Shown here: piece after piece, positions 1 to 4,148 of the stretch
How positions within the stretch are numbered: position 1 is the stretch's first letter
How the letters are laid out: the number at the start of each line of letters is the position of its first letter
Assembly (NCBI GenBank): GCA_900766865.1
Contig: CAAFXA010000012.1
Span: 1 to 5,685 of the forward strand
DNA length: 5,685 nucleotides
Direction of reading: 5' to 3'
Origin: an uncultured Akkermansia sp.
Lineage (GTDB): Bacteria > Verrucomicrobiota > Verrucomicrobiia > Verrucomicrobiales > Akkermansiaceae
The notes under the pieces: model-generated
The model's database searches: none
Seen by the model: the letters and a program-made list of their open reading frames with translations, nothing else
What the model was told of the DNA's origin: nothing
Position numbers and translations under genes: made by a program

Positions 1-1
1 C

Positions 2-28
2 AAGGCAGAAAGTGAGGATAAGGAATGA
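2..28 (+). CDS. C-terminal end of a gene entering from the left edge
   Basis: The reading frame starting at base 2 encodes KAESEDKE and stops at TGA 26-28. This stop overlaps the ATG at 25 as ATGA, the junction type used repeatedly further down this operon. That pattern is the main reason to believe the fragment is a real gene end. Nothing can be said about its function. Confidence 0.5.
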   Translation, partial: KAESEDKE

Positions 29-237
29 CACTTGAAAGCATAGTAGATATTATGCCAACAGTTAATGTTAATGATTTAATTATCACAGACCTTGAAAAGC
101 TAAGGGATGACGTAGTTGTAAAGCTATGTTTAGGCAAGGAATGTGACAGATGCTTATTCGAAGGTGCATACGGTATATGCGGCGTTAAGAACTTTATAGC
201 TGAGCATATATCAGAGATTAAGGGAGAATCTAAATGA
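25..237 (+). CDS. Small Cys-containing protein, 70 aa, unknown function
   Basis: The ATG at 25 overlaps the preceding stop as ATGA and has a GAGG ribosome-binding site at 14-17. The predicted protein is soluble, with an acidic helical N-terminal half and four cysteines at 35, 40, 43 and 52. The C-x4-C-x2-C spacing plus a fourth Cys suggests a small metal-binding knuckle, but it matches no family I can name. The C-terminus reads ISEIKGESK. The codons for K-G-E (220-228) contain the AAGGGAG ribosome-binding site of the next gene, which starts by ATGA overlap, so the two are probably translationally coupled. It looks like an accessory gene of a phage early or middle operon. Confidence 0.8.
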   Translation: MTLESIVDIMPTVNVNDLIITDLEKLRDDVVVKLCLGKECDRCLFEGAYGICGVKNFIAEHISEIKGESK

Positions 238-557
238 GCAAAAAGTATGGTTATTTTTACGAAGAAGAGATAGACAGGTGGGAACGATTACCGGCCAATT
301 CGTTAATTTTAACTTCTAGTTATATGGGCGCTTGGTTGCAGAGACGAGACGAGAGAAAAGGCAATCGAGAACTTTTAGAAGAGCTGGAAAAGATAAAGGC
401 AGAAATCAACGAAGAAGATGAAAAAGGTATTTATTATGAGTGCGAAGAATGGATAGAAGGACGCCCTTGTGATTCAGATTATTTTTATGGACTTAAAAGA
501 GCAATAATGATACTAGACAAGCGTATATCTGAATTGAAAGGAGAAAACAATGCGTAA
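234..557 (+). CDS. Small phage-type protein with coiled coil, 107 aa, unknown function
   Basis: The start at 234 overlaps the previous stop (ATGA), and AAGGGAG lies 7 bases upstream. Residues 1-35 are rich in aromatics. Residues 38-64 are highly charged (Glu, Lys, Arg) and likely form a helix or coiled coil. Residues 85-104 form a second amphipathic helix ending in ISELKGENNA. Two cysteines (70 and 79) are too few for an obvious zinc site. The ending closely resembles that of the preceding gene, because the K-G-E codons (537-545) carry the AAAGGAG site of the next gene, which starts 8 bases before this stop. I recognise the style from gut Firmicutes phages but no function. Confidence 0.85.
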   Translation: MSKKYGYFYEEEIDRWERLPANSLILTSSYMGAWLQRRDERKGNRELLEELEKIKAEINEEDEKGIYYECEEWIEGRPCDSDYFYGLKRAIMILDKRISELKGENNA

Positions 558-741
558 AGAAACTGTTAAAACCACTTGTGATAGGTGCGGTAAAGAAATA
601 CCTAATTGGTATGATAAAGCATTTAGGTTTTACAAAAGAAAATTTTTGATTACACGAGGTGCTTATTGTGAACAAAGGGATATGGACTTATGTAAAGAAT
701 GTTATGAATCTTTTAGAAAGTGGCTATATGTTAAGAACTGA
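550..741 (+). CDS. Small zinc-ribbon protein, 63 aa
   Basis: This is a 63-aa basic protein with CDRC at 10-13 and CKEC at 48-51, a classic two-knuckle zinc ribbon; Cys40 is an extra cysteine between them. Between the knuckles is a basic aromatic stretch (FRFYKRKF, 26-33) that could contact nucleic acid. Proteins of this plan are common in phages and plasmids of Firmicutes and are usually of unknown role; nucleic-acid or protein binding is inference. The ATG at 550 has AAAGGAG 6 bases upstream and overlaps the previous gene by 8 bases. The stop TGA (739-741) runs directly into the strong ribosome-binding site of the next mini-ORF. Confidence 0.85.
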   Translation: MRKETVKTTCDRCGKEIPNWYDKAFRFYKRKFLITRGAYCEQRDMDLCKECYESFRKWLYVKN

Positions 742-755
742 AGGAGAGAGGACAA

Positions 756-806
756 ATGACAGTGGATGCCATAAGCAGAAAGGATAAAAAGAATGAGTGT
801 TCATAG
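756..806 (+). CDS. 16-aa mini-ORF with strong ribosome-binding site (MTVDAISRK...)
   Basis: AAGGAGAG at 741-748 sits 7 bases before ATG 756, one of the best ribosome-binding sites in the left operon, yet the frame stops at 804-806 after 16 residues. The peptide begins MTVDAISRKDKK. A DAISR segment near the N-terminus is, from memory, a recurrent opening of small hypothetical proteins in gut Firmicutes phages, where it normally continues for many more residues. This may therefore be the truncated head of such a gene. It overlaps the next gene by 14 bases in another frame, so it could also act as a leader ORF coupling translation into 793. Confidence 0.5.
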   Translation: MTVDAISRKDKKNECS

Positions 807-1020
807 TAACCATTATACAGACGAAGCTGAGTATAGAGCAGATTTAGCGTGGGAATATCGCGGGGAAAGCTGCGAGAGCTATGATTGTTTGACTTGTAGA
901 GATTGTGCATGTTGGGATGCTTGCTTAGAACTATACAAGGAAAATGGATATTTTCAATGTGAGACAGGCGAAAAATACATACAACAGTTTGAAGATGCTG
1001 TAAGAGAGGAAGTTGGATGA
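793..1020 (+). CDS. Cys-rich small protein, 75 aa, probable metal binder
   Basis: This 75-aa acidic protein has seven cysteines at 27, 32, 35, 38, 40, 44 and 56, most packed in an 18-residue window. The C-x2-C-x2-C-x-C-x3-C pattern strongly suggests zinc or another metal, but is not a standard ribbon I can name. The N-terminus (HSNHYTDEAEYRADL) and C-terminus (a helix at 62-73) flank this knot. The ATG at 793 has AAAGGA about 9 bases upstream and lies inside the 16-aa ORF that starts at 756. The stop overlaps the next start as ATGA. Function unknown; it is one of several Cys-rich proteins in this operon. Confidence 0.75.
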   Translation: MSVHSNHYTDEAEYRADLAWEYRGESCESYDCLTCRDCACWDACLELYKENGYFQCETGEKYIQQFEDAVREEVG

Positions 1021-1334
1021 TGGTAGAATGGCCTACGTTAGCTGAAGATAAGAACGATGCGGAGATTCTTAGGTTATACCATGGATTAAGTCCGAAGATG
1101 CAAAACAATGTTCGTGAGATTATGGAACTAACGCAAACGGATTGTAAGGAACCTAAAACCGAGTATGAGGTATTGCCTAAGAGAAAAACAATAATGATAT
1201 TACAAGACCAGGCAGCTATGGCTTGTATAGATGGATCCAAGAAAACATATACCAAGAAGAATTATATTAACGCCTTATTAACGGCAGCTTCGATGTGCGA
1301 AAAGGTGGGTGATGATGAGTGGAAGGGAAAATAA
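1017..1334 (+). CDS. Helical small protein, 105 aa, unknown function
   Basis: The start is ATGATG at 1017 or 1020; 1017 gives the ATGA overlap with the previous stop and is preferred. The segment LRLYHGLSPKMQNNVREIM (19-37) resembles the C-terminal helices of some XRE-type regulators (leucine, tyrosine, LSPE-like turn, then a helix), but no helix-turn-helix is visible, so regulation is only a guess. The middle is basic (KRKTIMIL), and the C-terminal helix (YINALLTAASMCEKVGDD) is well formed. It overlaps the next gene by 16 bases in another frame. A long minus-strand frame lies antisense to it but lacks a ribosome-binding site. Confidence 0.75.
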   Translation: MMVEWPTLAEDKNDAEILRLYHGLSPKMQNNVREIMELTQTDCKEPKTEYEVLPKRKTIMILQDQAAMACIDGSKKTYTKKNYINALLTAASMCEKVGDDEWKGK

Positions 1335-1567
1335 CTGAGTTTGTAAAGGATAGGAATAAATGCCTTGAGGACTTTGTTCTTAATGATAACCTAGAGGGCT
1401 ATAGAGAGCTCTGTGAGCGCAGGGGCATGATTTATCCCAAGGATGAGATTGTATTCAAGGTGGCGCTTTATAAAGCCGTACAAGAGGTCCCTGAGTTATC
1501 TGAGGAAGTAAAACAGACGGCTAGAAGTAAATGTATAATAATGGGTTTTAGCCCGGAAATGAGGTAA
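1319..1567 (+). CDS. Small helical phage-type protein, 82 aa, GTG start
   Basis: The frame is closed by a TGA immediately upstream (1316-1318), so GTG 1319 is the first possible start; AAAGGTGGGT at 1301-1310 can serve as its ribosome-binding site. The protein is predominantly helical. It has a charged N-terminal helix, a central block with FVLNDNLEGYRELCER (19-34), then VFKVALYKAVQEV (45-57) and a terminal helix ending in GFSPEMR. This layout resembles conserved hypothetical proteins of Clostridia phages as I recall them, without a known role. Only two cysteines (32 and 72) are present and no metal site is evident. It belongs to the same polycistron as its neighbours. Confidence 0.75.
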   Translation: MEGKITEFVKDRNKCLEDFVLNDNLEGYRELCERRGMIYPKDEIVFKVALYKAVQEVPELSEEVKQTARSKCIIMGFSPEMR

Positions 1568-1570
1568 CAG

Positions 1571-1780
1571 GTGGACGAAGTAATCGAGTACAGGAGTGAG
1601 AACGGATATACCGGGAAGTTATATGGTAAATCTTCTCTAAGCATTTATAACAGCATCGGACGTGAAGTGATGCATACTTGCTTCAGAACTATTAACACCT
1701 TAGAAGAACTTAAGCAAGAAGTAGAGGAATTTCCAGAGTTTTTAAGAGTATTAAGCGATAAGGATGATTTTGAAGATTAA
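1571..1780 (+). CDS. Small acidic protein, 69 aa, GTG start
   Basis: GTG at 1571 follows the previous stop by only 3 bases, with GAGG at 1561-1564 inside the preceding gene's last codons. The N-terminal half (YRSENGYTGKLYGKSSLSIY) looks like short beta strands. The C-terminal half (LEELKQEVEEFPEFLRVL, 44-61) is an acidic helix, and the tail DKDDFED is very acidic. This strand-then-acidic-helix plan is common among phage accessory proteins. No catalytic or metal-binding motif is seen and the function is unknown. It overlaps the following basic ORF by 17 bases. Confidence 0.7.
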   Translation: MDEVIEYRSENGYTGKLYGKSSLSIYNSIGREVMHTCFRTINTLEELKQEVEEFPEFLRVLSDKDDFED

Positions 1781-1952
1781 GATAGAACCAAGTAAGAGCT
1801 TGTGGAAGAAAAGAAAATATAAAACGGTCCAGTCCGGTAAAGGATGGAAGATAACAAGACCGATAGAAGGGAGCGAGGATGAGCCTAGAGAGCGAGTTAA
1901 CATTCCTAGCAGAAGCAAAGCAAAAGAAAATCAAAAAGGCCGTATGGGGTGA
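1764..1952 (+). CDS. Possible small basic protein, 62 aa, overlapping its neighbour
   Basis: Without this frame, bases 1781-1878 would be a gap in an otherwise gapless operon. The first 36 residues (ILKIKIEP, then KKRKYKTVQSGKGWKITRP) look protein-like and are strongly basic, suggestive of nucleic-acid or ribosome contact. The last 25 residues are low-complexity, charged, and lie out of frame over the next gene for 74 bases, which is unusually long for this operon. The ribosome-binding site is poor: AAGG touches the ATG. It may be a real gene with a dispensable tail or a chance open frame; I lean slightly to real. Confidence 0.5.
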   Translation: MILKIKIEPSKSLWKKRKYKTVQSGKGWKITRPIEGSEDEPRERVNIPSRSKAKENQKGRMG

Positions 1953-2109
1953 TTACGTGCTTTATGACCGTAAGTATTTGGCTGAGAACCTAGACCAAGA
2001 GTGTGAACTTATTAAGAAATGGTATGAGCACAAAAAGAAAATAGAGAGCGGAGAGATTCCAGATCCTAAGATAATATTAGATGAATTGAGAAGGGAAATA
2101 AACGAATGA
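1879..2109 (+). CDS. Small charged helical protein, 76 aa
   Basis: ATG 1879 is preceded by GAAGGGAGCGAGG, a good ribosome-binding region. The 76-aa product is almost entirely charged helix. Residues 1-20 (SLESELTFLAEAKQKKIKK) form an amphipathic helix, a short aromatic strand follows (VWGDYVLYD), then a Lys/Glu-rich helix at 41-56. The tail is IPDPKIILDELRREINE. It has one cysteine (42) and no transmembrane segment. I do not recognise a family. The stop overlaps the next start as ATGA, indicating coupled translation. The 5' end is overlapped by the basic ORF at 1764. Confidence 0.75.
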   Translation: MSLESELTFLAEAKQKKIKKAVWGDYVLYDRKYLAENLDQECELIKKWYEHKKKIESGEIPDPKIILDELRREINE

Positions 2110-2243
2110 GTGAGAAACTATATCAATTAGAGGATGCTAAGAGTGAGAGAGTTGTGTTTGTAGGAACCGAAAAGGAATGCCTTGAGTATACCAAGGAAGA
2201 TCCTGAGAGAAATTACATAATGACAGAACGAAAGCGTGTATGA
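2106..2243 (+). CDS. Mini-protein, 45 aa, beta-rich
   Basis: ATG 2106 overlaps the preceding stop as ATGA and the frame runs 45 codons to TGA 2241-2243. The product begins MSEKLYQLEDAKSERVVFVG, continues TEKECLEYTKEDPERNY and ends ERKRV. This looks like two short strands, a helix centred on ECLEYTKE, and a last strand. It is the common layout of tiny phage proteins that read 'strand, F-x-G-T, helix, strand'; that comparison is from memory. Function unknown. A candidate promoter for the next gene overlaps its 3' end. Confidence 0.65.
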   Translation: MSEKLYQLEDAKSERVVFVGTEKECLEYTKEDPERNYIMTERKRV

Positions 2244-2249
2244 TAGAAT
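2220..2249 (+). promoter_or_regulatory. Candidate sigma-A promoter for the 42-aa membrane protein
   Basis: ATGACA at 2220-2225 (5 of 6 to TTGACA) is separated by 18 bases from TAGAAT at 2244-2249 (5 of 6 to TATAAT). It would transcribe only the small membrane-protein gene at 2280, which is the one gene in the left operon with a real gap before it. The -35 box lies within the preceding coding sequence. Visual match only. Confidence 0.3.
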
Positions 2250-2279
2250 AGTGTTCATTATACAAGGGGAGAATCGAAG

Positions 2280-2408
2280 ATGAATATTATTACAGGCATA
2301 CTTTTAGCTATATTATTTCTAGCTATTGGGTTTGTGTTTGGTATCACACTTGGAATATTTATAGGCTATGAAATAAAAGCACACATAGACAAGAAAAGGC
2401 AGTCATAA
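2280..2408 (+). CDS. Single-span mini membrane protein with glycine zipper, 42 aa
   Basis: AAGGGGAG at 2264-2271 precedes ATG 2280 by 8 bases. The 42-aa product is one hydrophobic helix (about residues 3-29) followed by a short basic cytoplasmic-type tail (HIDKKRQS), predicting N-out/C-in topology. Glycines at 17, 21, 25 and 29 form an uninterrupted G-x3-G-x3-G-x3-G zipper, a motif known to drive close helix packing in channels, holin-like proteins and small membrane toxins. The gene has a 36-base gap upstream with a candidate promoter, and its stop codon lies inside the loop of the terminator. It could be holin-like, a type I toxin-like peptide, or an unrelated phage membrane peptide. No antitoxin is identified. 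Confidence 0.7.
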   Translation: MNIITGILLAILFLAIGFVFGITLGIFIGYEIKAHIDKKRQS

Positions 2409-2424
2409 CGACCGCCTTTTTTAT
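2394..2424 (+). terminator. Bidirectional Rho-independent terminator
   Basis: AAAAGGC (2394-2400) pairs with GCCTTTT (2414-2420), and GTC (2402-2404) with GAC (2410-2412) around a 5-base loop, followed by a T-rich run. On the plus strand there is one A-C mismatch in the stem (2401/2413). On the minus strand the same positions form a G-U wobble, so the stem is unbroken there and is also followed by a T-rich run. It separates the plus-strand array from the convergent minus-strand genes and should stop transcription from both sides. Confidence 0.8.
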
Positions 2425-2478
2425 TATTCAAAGTTTGCGATTTTTGGCTGCAAAAAAATTCGATATCCCCGTAGGGTA

Positions 2479-2502
2479 CAGAAAATTCTCCAGAAAAATC
2501 TT
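2479..2502. repeat. Imperfect 12-bp tandem repeat
   Basis: CAGAAAATTCTC (2479-2490) is followed immediately by CAGAAAAATCTT (2491-2502), with 10 of 12 bases matching. It lies in the 88-base AT-rich spacer between the terminator and the stop of the zinc-ribbon gene. The same stretch contains an inverted repeat GAAAATT/AATTTTC (2481-2487 and 2504-2510). It might be a protein-binding site or simply AT-rich sequence. Confidence 0.35.
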
Positions 2503-2512
2503 AAATTTTCAC

Positions 2513-2875
2513 CTAGTCGAAGATCCATCCACAATTATTGCATCTGAAACGCTGCTGTTGATAGGTCTGTCCGGGGTATACCCTATGTTTCTCGGTTACA
2601 AGTGGCTTAAATGGATTAAGCGGATGCACGCGAGTTTTTGTCTTAACGTATCCGGGCGTTAACTGTCGCTCTTCAAAGTAATATTGGCAATACGGGCTCT
2701 TACACTTAGGACATATAACGTCCCTTCCGTTCTTTACTAGGCCAGGATGATCCGCACTATGCTGTTTGCGTGAACCGCTGGACGCCCCAGGAAAAAAGTG
2801 TATAATCGTTGCTCCAACTACACCAAAAACAAATAAACCAACTAACAATAAACAAATAATTCCGCCGCCGTCCAT
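2513..2875 (-). CDS. Membrane-anchored zinc-ribbon protein, 120 aa
   Basis: ATG at 2873-2875 has AAAGGAGAA just upstream. Residues 5-28 are a hydrophobic segment (GIICLLLVGLFVFGVVGATI) acting as a signal anchor. There follows a polar linker, and then a split zinc ribbon: CPKC at 55-58 and CNNC at 112-115, with extra Cys63. Between the knuckles is a basic, Pro- and Thr-rich stretch (KTKTRVHPLNPFKP) likely to form beta hairpins. The domain is expected in the cytoplasm, because zinc-ribbon cysteines need a reducing compartment and the linker is basic. I do not recognise the family. It is the last gene of the minus-strand group, is separated from the recombinase by 117 bases carrying repeat copy A, and runs convergently into the terminator at 2394. 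Confidence 0.8.
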   Translation of the reverse strand: MDGGGIICLLLVGLFVFGVVGATIIHFFPGASSGSRKQHSADHPGLVKNGRDVICPKCKSPYCQYYFEERQLTPGYVKTKTRVHPLNPFKPLVTEKHRVYPGQTYQQQRFRCNNCGWIFD

Positions 2876-2903
2876 AATTTATTCTCCTTTCGATATGTAT
2901 GAC

Positions 2904-2991
2904 TGCAAGAGATTTAAGTACGCCCCCCGGTATTCAAAATGAACCCGCCAGGGGGTAAAGATTTACGTGTCCTCAAAAATTCCTCATAGAT
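2904..2991. repeat. Diverged direct repeat, copy A (about 88 bp)
   Basis: The block TGCAAGAGATTT (2904-2915), then CCCCCCGG and TAT (2923-2933), then CTCATAGAT (2983-2991) recurs with the same order and nearly the same spacing in copy B at 4149-4237. It fills the spacer between the recombinase stop (2 bases away) and the leader of the zinc-ribbon gene. In this copy the C-run pairs with GGGGG at 2951-2955 to give an imperfect hairpin (TTCA/TGAA and GG/CC inside), without a T-run, so it is not a standard terminator. On the minus strand, similarity to copy B continues weakly into the downstream ribosome-binding site (ATCGAAAGGAGAA). Confidence 0.6.
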
Positions 2992-2992
2992 A

Positions 2993-3571
2993 TTATACAA
3001 GATTGACGTTATTTTCGATAGCCTTCTCAAGTTGCGCGTCGGTCCTGCGGATGTAGTGGCGTGTAACGGTGGTCGATGAGTGATTCAAAAACTCACAAAC
3101 GGCCTCGATATCATGCCCGGTGCTTTCGTAAAGACTGGATGCGCACATTTTACGTAAAGAGTGAGTGCTAGTATTCTCAAGTCCCAGATAGTCCGTTACG
3201 GCTCTTAATTGCTTCCATACGGCGCCGCCTTTTATATCAAACAACTTCCCGGATGTGATGCCGTTCGCTGCTGTGTACTTGTCTATAAAGTCCTTAATAG
3301 GCTTAGGGACTATAAAACAGCGCTTCTTGCCTGTCTTTTGCTCGGTGATGTTTAACTTATACATGGATCCATCATGGATTATTGAGTCTGTTGCGAGATT
3401 TAATATATCCCCGATTCTACAGCCCAGATTTGCTTCCAAAACAAGGATTGTAGCAAGCTGGATGTTAGGGCGGTGCTTTATGCCTTCGTTGTCTGTATAG
3501 CCTTCTCTAACGGTCTCAATGAGTTCTCTATATGCTGTATTGTCGATTTGTCTAGTTGTGTATCTTCCCAT
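2993..3571 (-). CDS. Tyrosine recombinase/integrase, catalytic domain only (192 aa)
   Basis: The phage-integrase (tyrosine recombinase) catalytic set is complete: Arg52 in LGCRIGDIL, Lys79 (or 82/83) in the EQKTGKKR hairpin, His137 and Arg140 in HSLRK, His164 in FLNHSS, and nucleophile Tyr173 in RHYIRR. The family cuts and rejoins DNA at two sites through a 3'-phosphotyrosine. At 192 aa it lacks the usual N-terminal core-binding domain; only about 35 residues precede the catalytic fold. That size is closer to Fim-type invertases than to full integrases of 300-400 aa. The start is ATG 3569-3571 with AAAGGAG upstream, so there is no sign of 5' truncation: an upstream gene ends 16 bases away. 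Expected roles are excision/integration, inversion or multimer resolution. Repeat copies A and B nearby are candidate targets, by inference. Confidence 0.9.
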   Translation of the reverse strand: MGRYTTRQIDNTAYRELIETVREGYTDNEGIKHRPNIQLATILVLEANLGCRIGDILNLATDSIIHDGSMYKLNITEQKTGKKRCFIVPKPIKDFIDKYTAANGITSGKLFDIKGGAVWKQLRAVTDYLGLENTSTHSLRKMCASSLYESTGHDIEAVCEFLNHSSTTVTRHYIRRTDAQLEKAIENNVNLV

Positions 3572-3587
3572 GGCTTTCTCCTTTCTA

Positions 3588-3764
3588 TTATTCCCAGGTT
3601 GTCCAGTATGCGATATCCTGCTCGTACATTTTCATATATTCTTCGTCTGAGTATCTTTTTCTCATGCATACGTCTGAACAAAAATACTCGGCGCCGTCGT
3701 CTATCACGTAACCTTCTGTCATTTCCTTGCCGCATATACTACAAACTCTTATATAATCGTCCAT
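3588..3764 (-). CDS. Small zinc-finger protein, 58 aa
   Basis: The 58-aa product has CSIC at 8-11 and CSDVC at 29-33, a treble-clef-like pair of knuckles (C-x2-C ... C-x3-C) separated by EMTEGYVIDDGAEYF, and a C-terminal helix ending in MYEQDIAYWTTWE. This layout (zinc finger, then a YSDEEYMKMY helix and a YWT-W tail) is a widespread mini-protein of Firmicutes phages and plasmids as I remember it; its role is unknown. ATG 3762-3764 has AAAGGAG 5 bases upstream. The stop TAA lies 16 bases before the recombinase start, and both genes share an almost identical leader (AAAGGAG, then AGCCATG), so they are probably cotranscribed and may have arisen from a duplicated junction. An Arg-rich frame over the same bases is a shadow. 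Confidence 0.85.
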   Translation of the reverse strand: MDDYIRVCSICGKEMTEGYVIDDGAEYFCSDVCMRKRYSDEEYMKMYEQDIAYWTTWE

Positions 3765-3779
3765 GGCTAGCTCCTTTCA

Positions 3780-3911
3780 TTAATCCTTCCATACGTCTTT
3801 AACTTTGCCGGGGTGGGGTATATCTAGCGCCTTTTCCCATGCCTCGGATGTATCCCATGCCTTTACAGTTGTTGTGGATCCGTCATCGAATAATACTATA
3901 TAAGTTCCCAT
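3780..3911 (-). CDS. Mini-protein, 43 aa, unknown function
   Basis: ATG 3909-3911 opens a 43-codon frame: MGTYIVLFDDGSTTTVKAWD, then TSEAWEKALDIPHPGKVKDV and WKD. The product looks like a beta hairpin with a DDGS turn, a helix (SEAWEKAL) and a last strand (KVKDVWKD), a compact and believable mini-fold with good coding character. The stop sits just ahead of the AAAGGAG of the zinc-finger gene. No ribosome-binding site lies at normal distance from the ATG. Instead AGGGGA adjoins the previous stop 45 bases upstream, with a hairpin (AGGGG/CCCCT around CCG/CGG) between, so initiation may depend on the structure or on upstream translation. Confidence 0.65.
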   Translation of the reverse strand: MGTYIVLFDDGSTTTVKAWDTSEAWEKALDIPHPGKVKDVWKD

Positions 3912-3958
3912 TGTTTTTTGGTACGTCCCAGGGGTTCCCGTTCGCTTCGCCGGTCCCC

Positions 3959-4111
3959 TTAGTTTTCCATCTGGTTTAATAAATACTCAATACAGTCAAT
4001 CGGATGTAATGCTATTTGTTCGGCGGTCTCTTCAATAGAAGTATCGACACGCTCCCAGGGTTCCATATTGTTATAAATTCTAGTTGCTAGCTCGGTGATT
4101 TTTGCGTCCAT
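3959..4111 (-). CDS. Small helical protein, 50 aa
   Basis: I place the start at ATG 4109-4111, which has a very strong AAAAGGAG 8 bases upstream; the longer frame from TTG 4198 would read through repeat copy B and has no such signal. The 50-aa product is MDAKITELATRIYNNMEPWE, then RVDTSIEETAEQIALHPIDC and IEYLLNQMEN. It is acidic and probably three helices, with a possible short helix-turn-helix-like arrangement (TSIEETAEQIALHPIDCIEYLL), but too little to call DNA binding. It is the first gene of the minus-strand group that leads to the recombinase. As recombinase operons often carry a small excisionase or directionality factor, that is a possibility, though its acidic charge argues against DNA binding. 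Confidence 0.7.
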   Translation of the reverse strand: MDAKITELATRIYNNMEPWERVDTSIEETAEQIALHPIDCIEYLLNQMEN

Positions 4112-4148
4112 TTTCGTTTTCTCCTTTTCGATTTTTTCAATTTTACCT

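Noticed and set aside
731..1255. 174-aa open frame on the minus strand
   Set aside because: It lies antisense to two plus-strand genes with ATGA coupling, and no ribosome-binding site precedes its ATG. Its composition (Ser, Leu, His, Ile) is typical of an antisense shadow.
2435..2662. 75-aa plus-strand frame
   Set aside because: It begins immediately after the terminator, lacks a ribosome-binding site, and is antisense to the zinc-ribbon gene.
3391..3418. Another sequence similar to the repeat core (TTGCGAGATTT ... ATCCCCGATTC)
   Set aside because: On the minus strand it encodes the conserved RIGDIL box around catalytic Arg52 of the recombinase, which explains the sequence; the similarity is probably chance.
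3478..3735. 85-aa Arg-rich frame on the minus strand
   Set aside because: It overlaps the 58-aa zinc-finger gene and the recombinase start in a wrong frame; Arg-richness is an artefact of the frame.
3255..3802. Two plus-strand frames (3255-3500 and 3473-3802)
   Set aside because: They are shadows of the recombinase and zinc-finger genes; no ribosome-binding sites, and the products have poor, hydrophobic/Ser/Arg composition.
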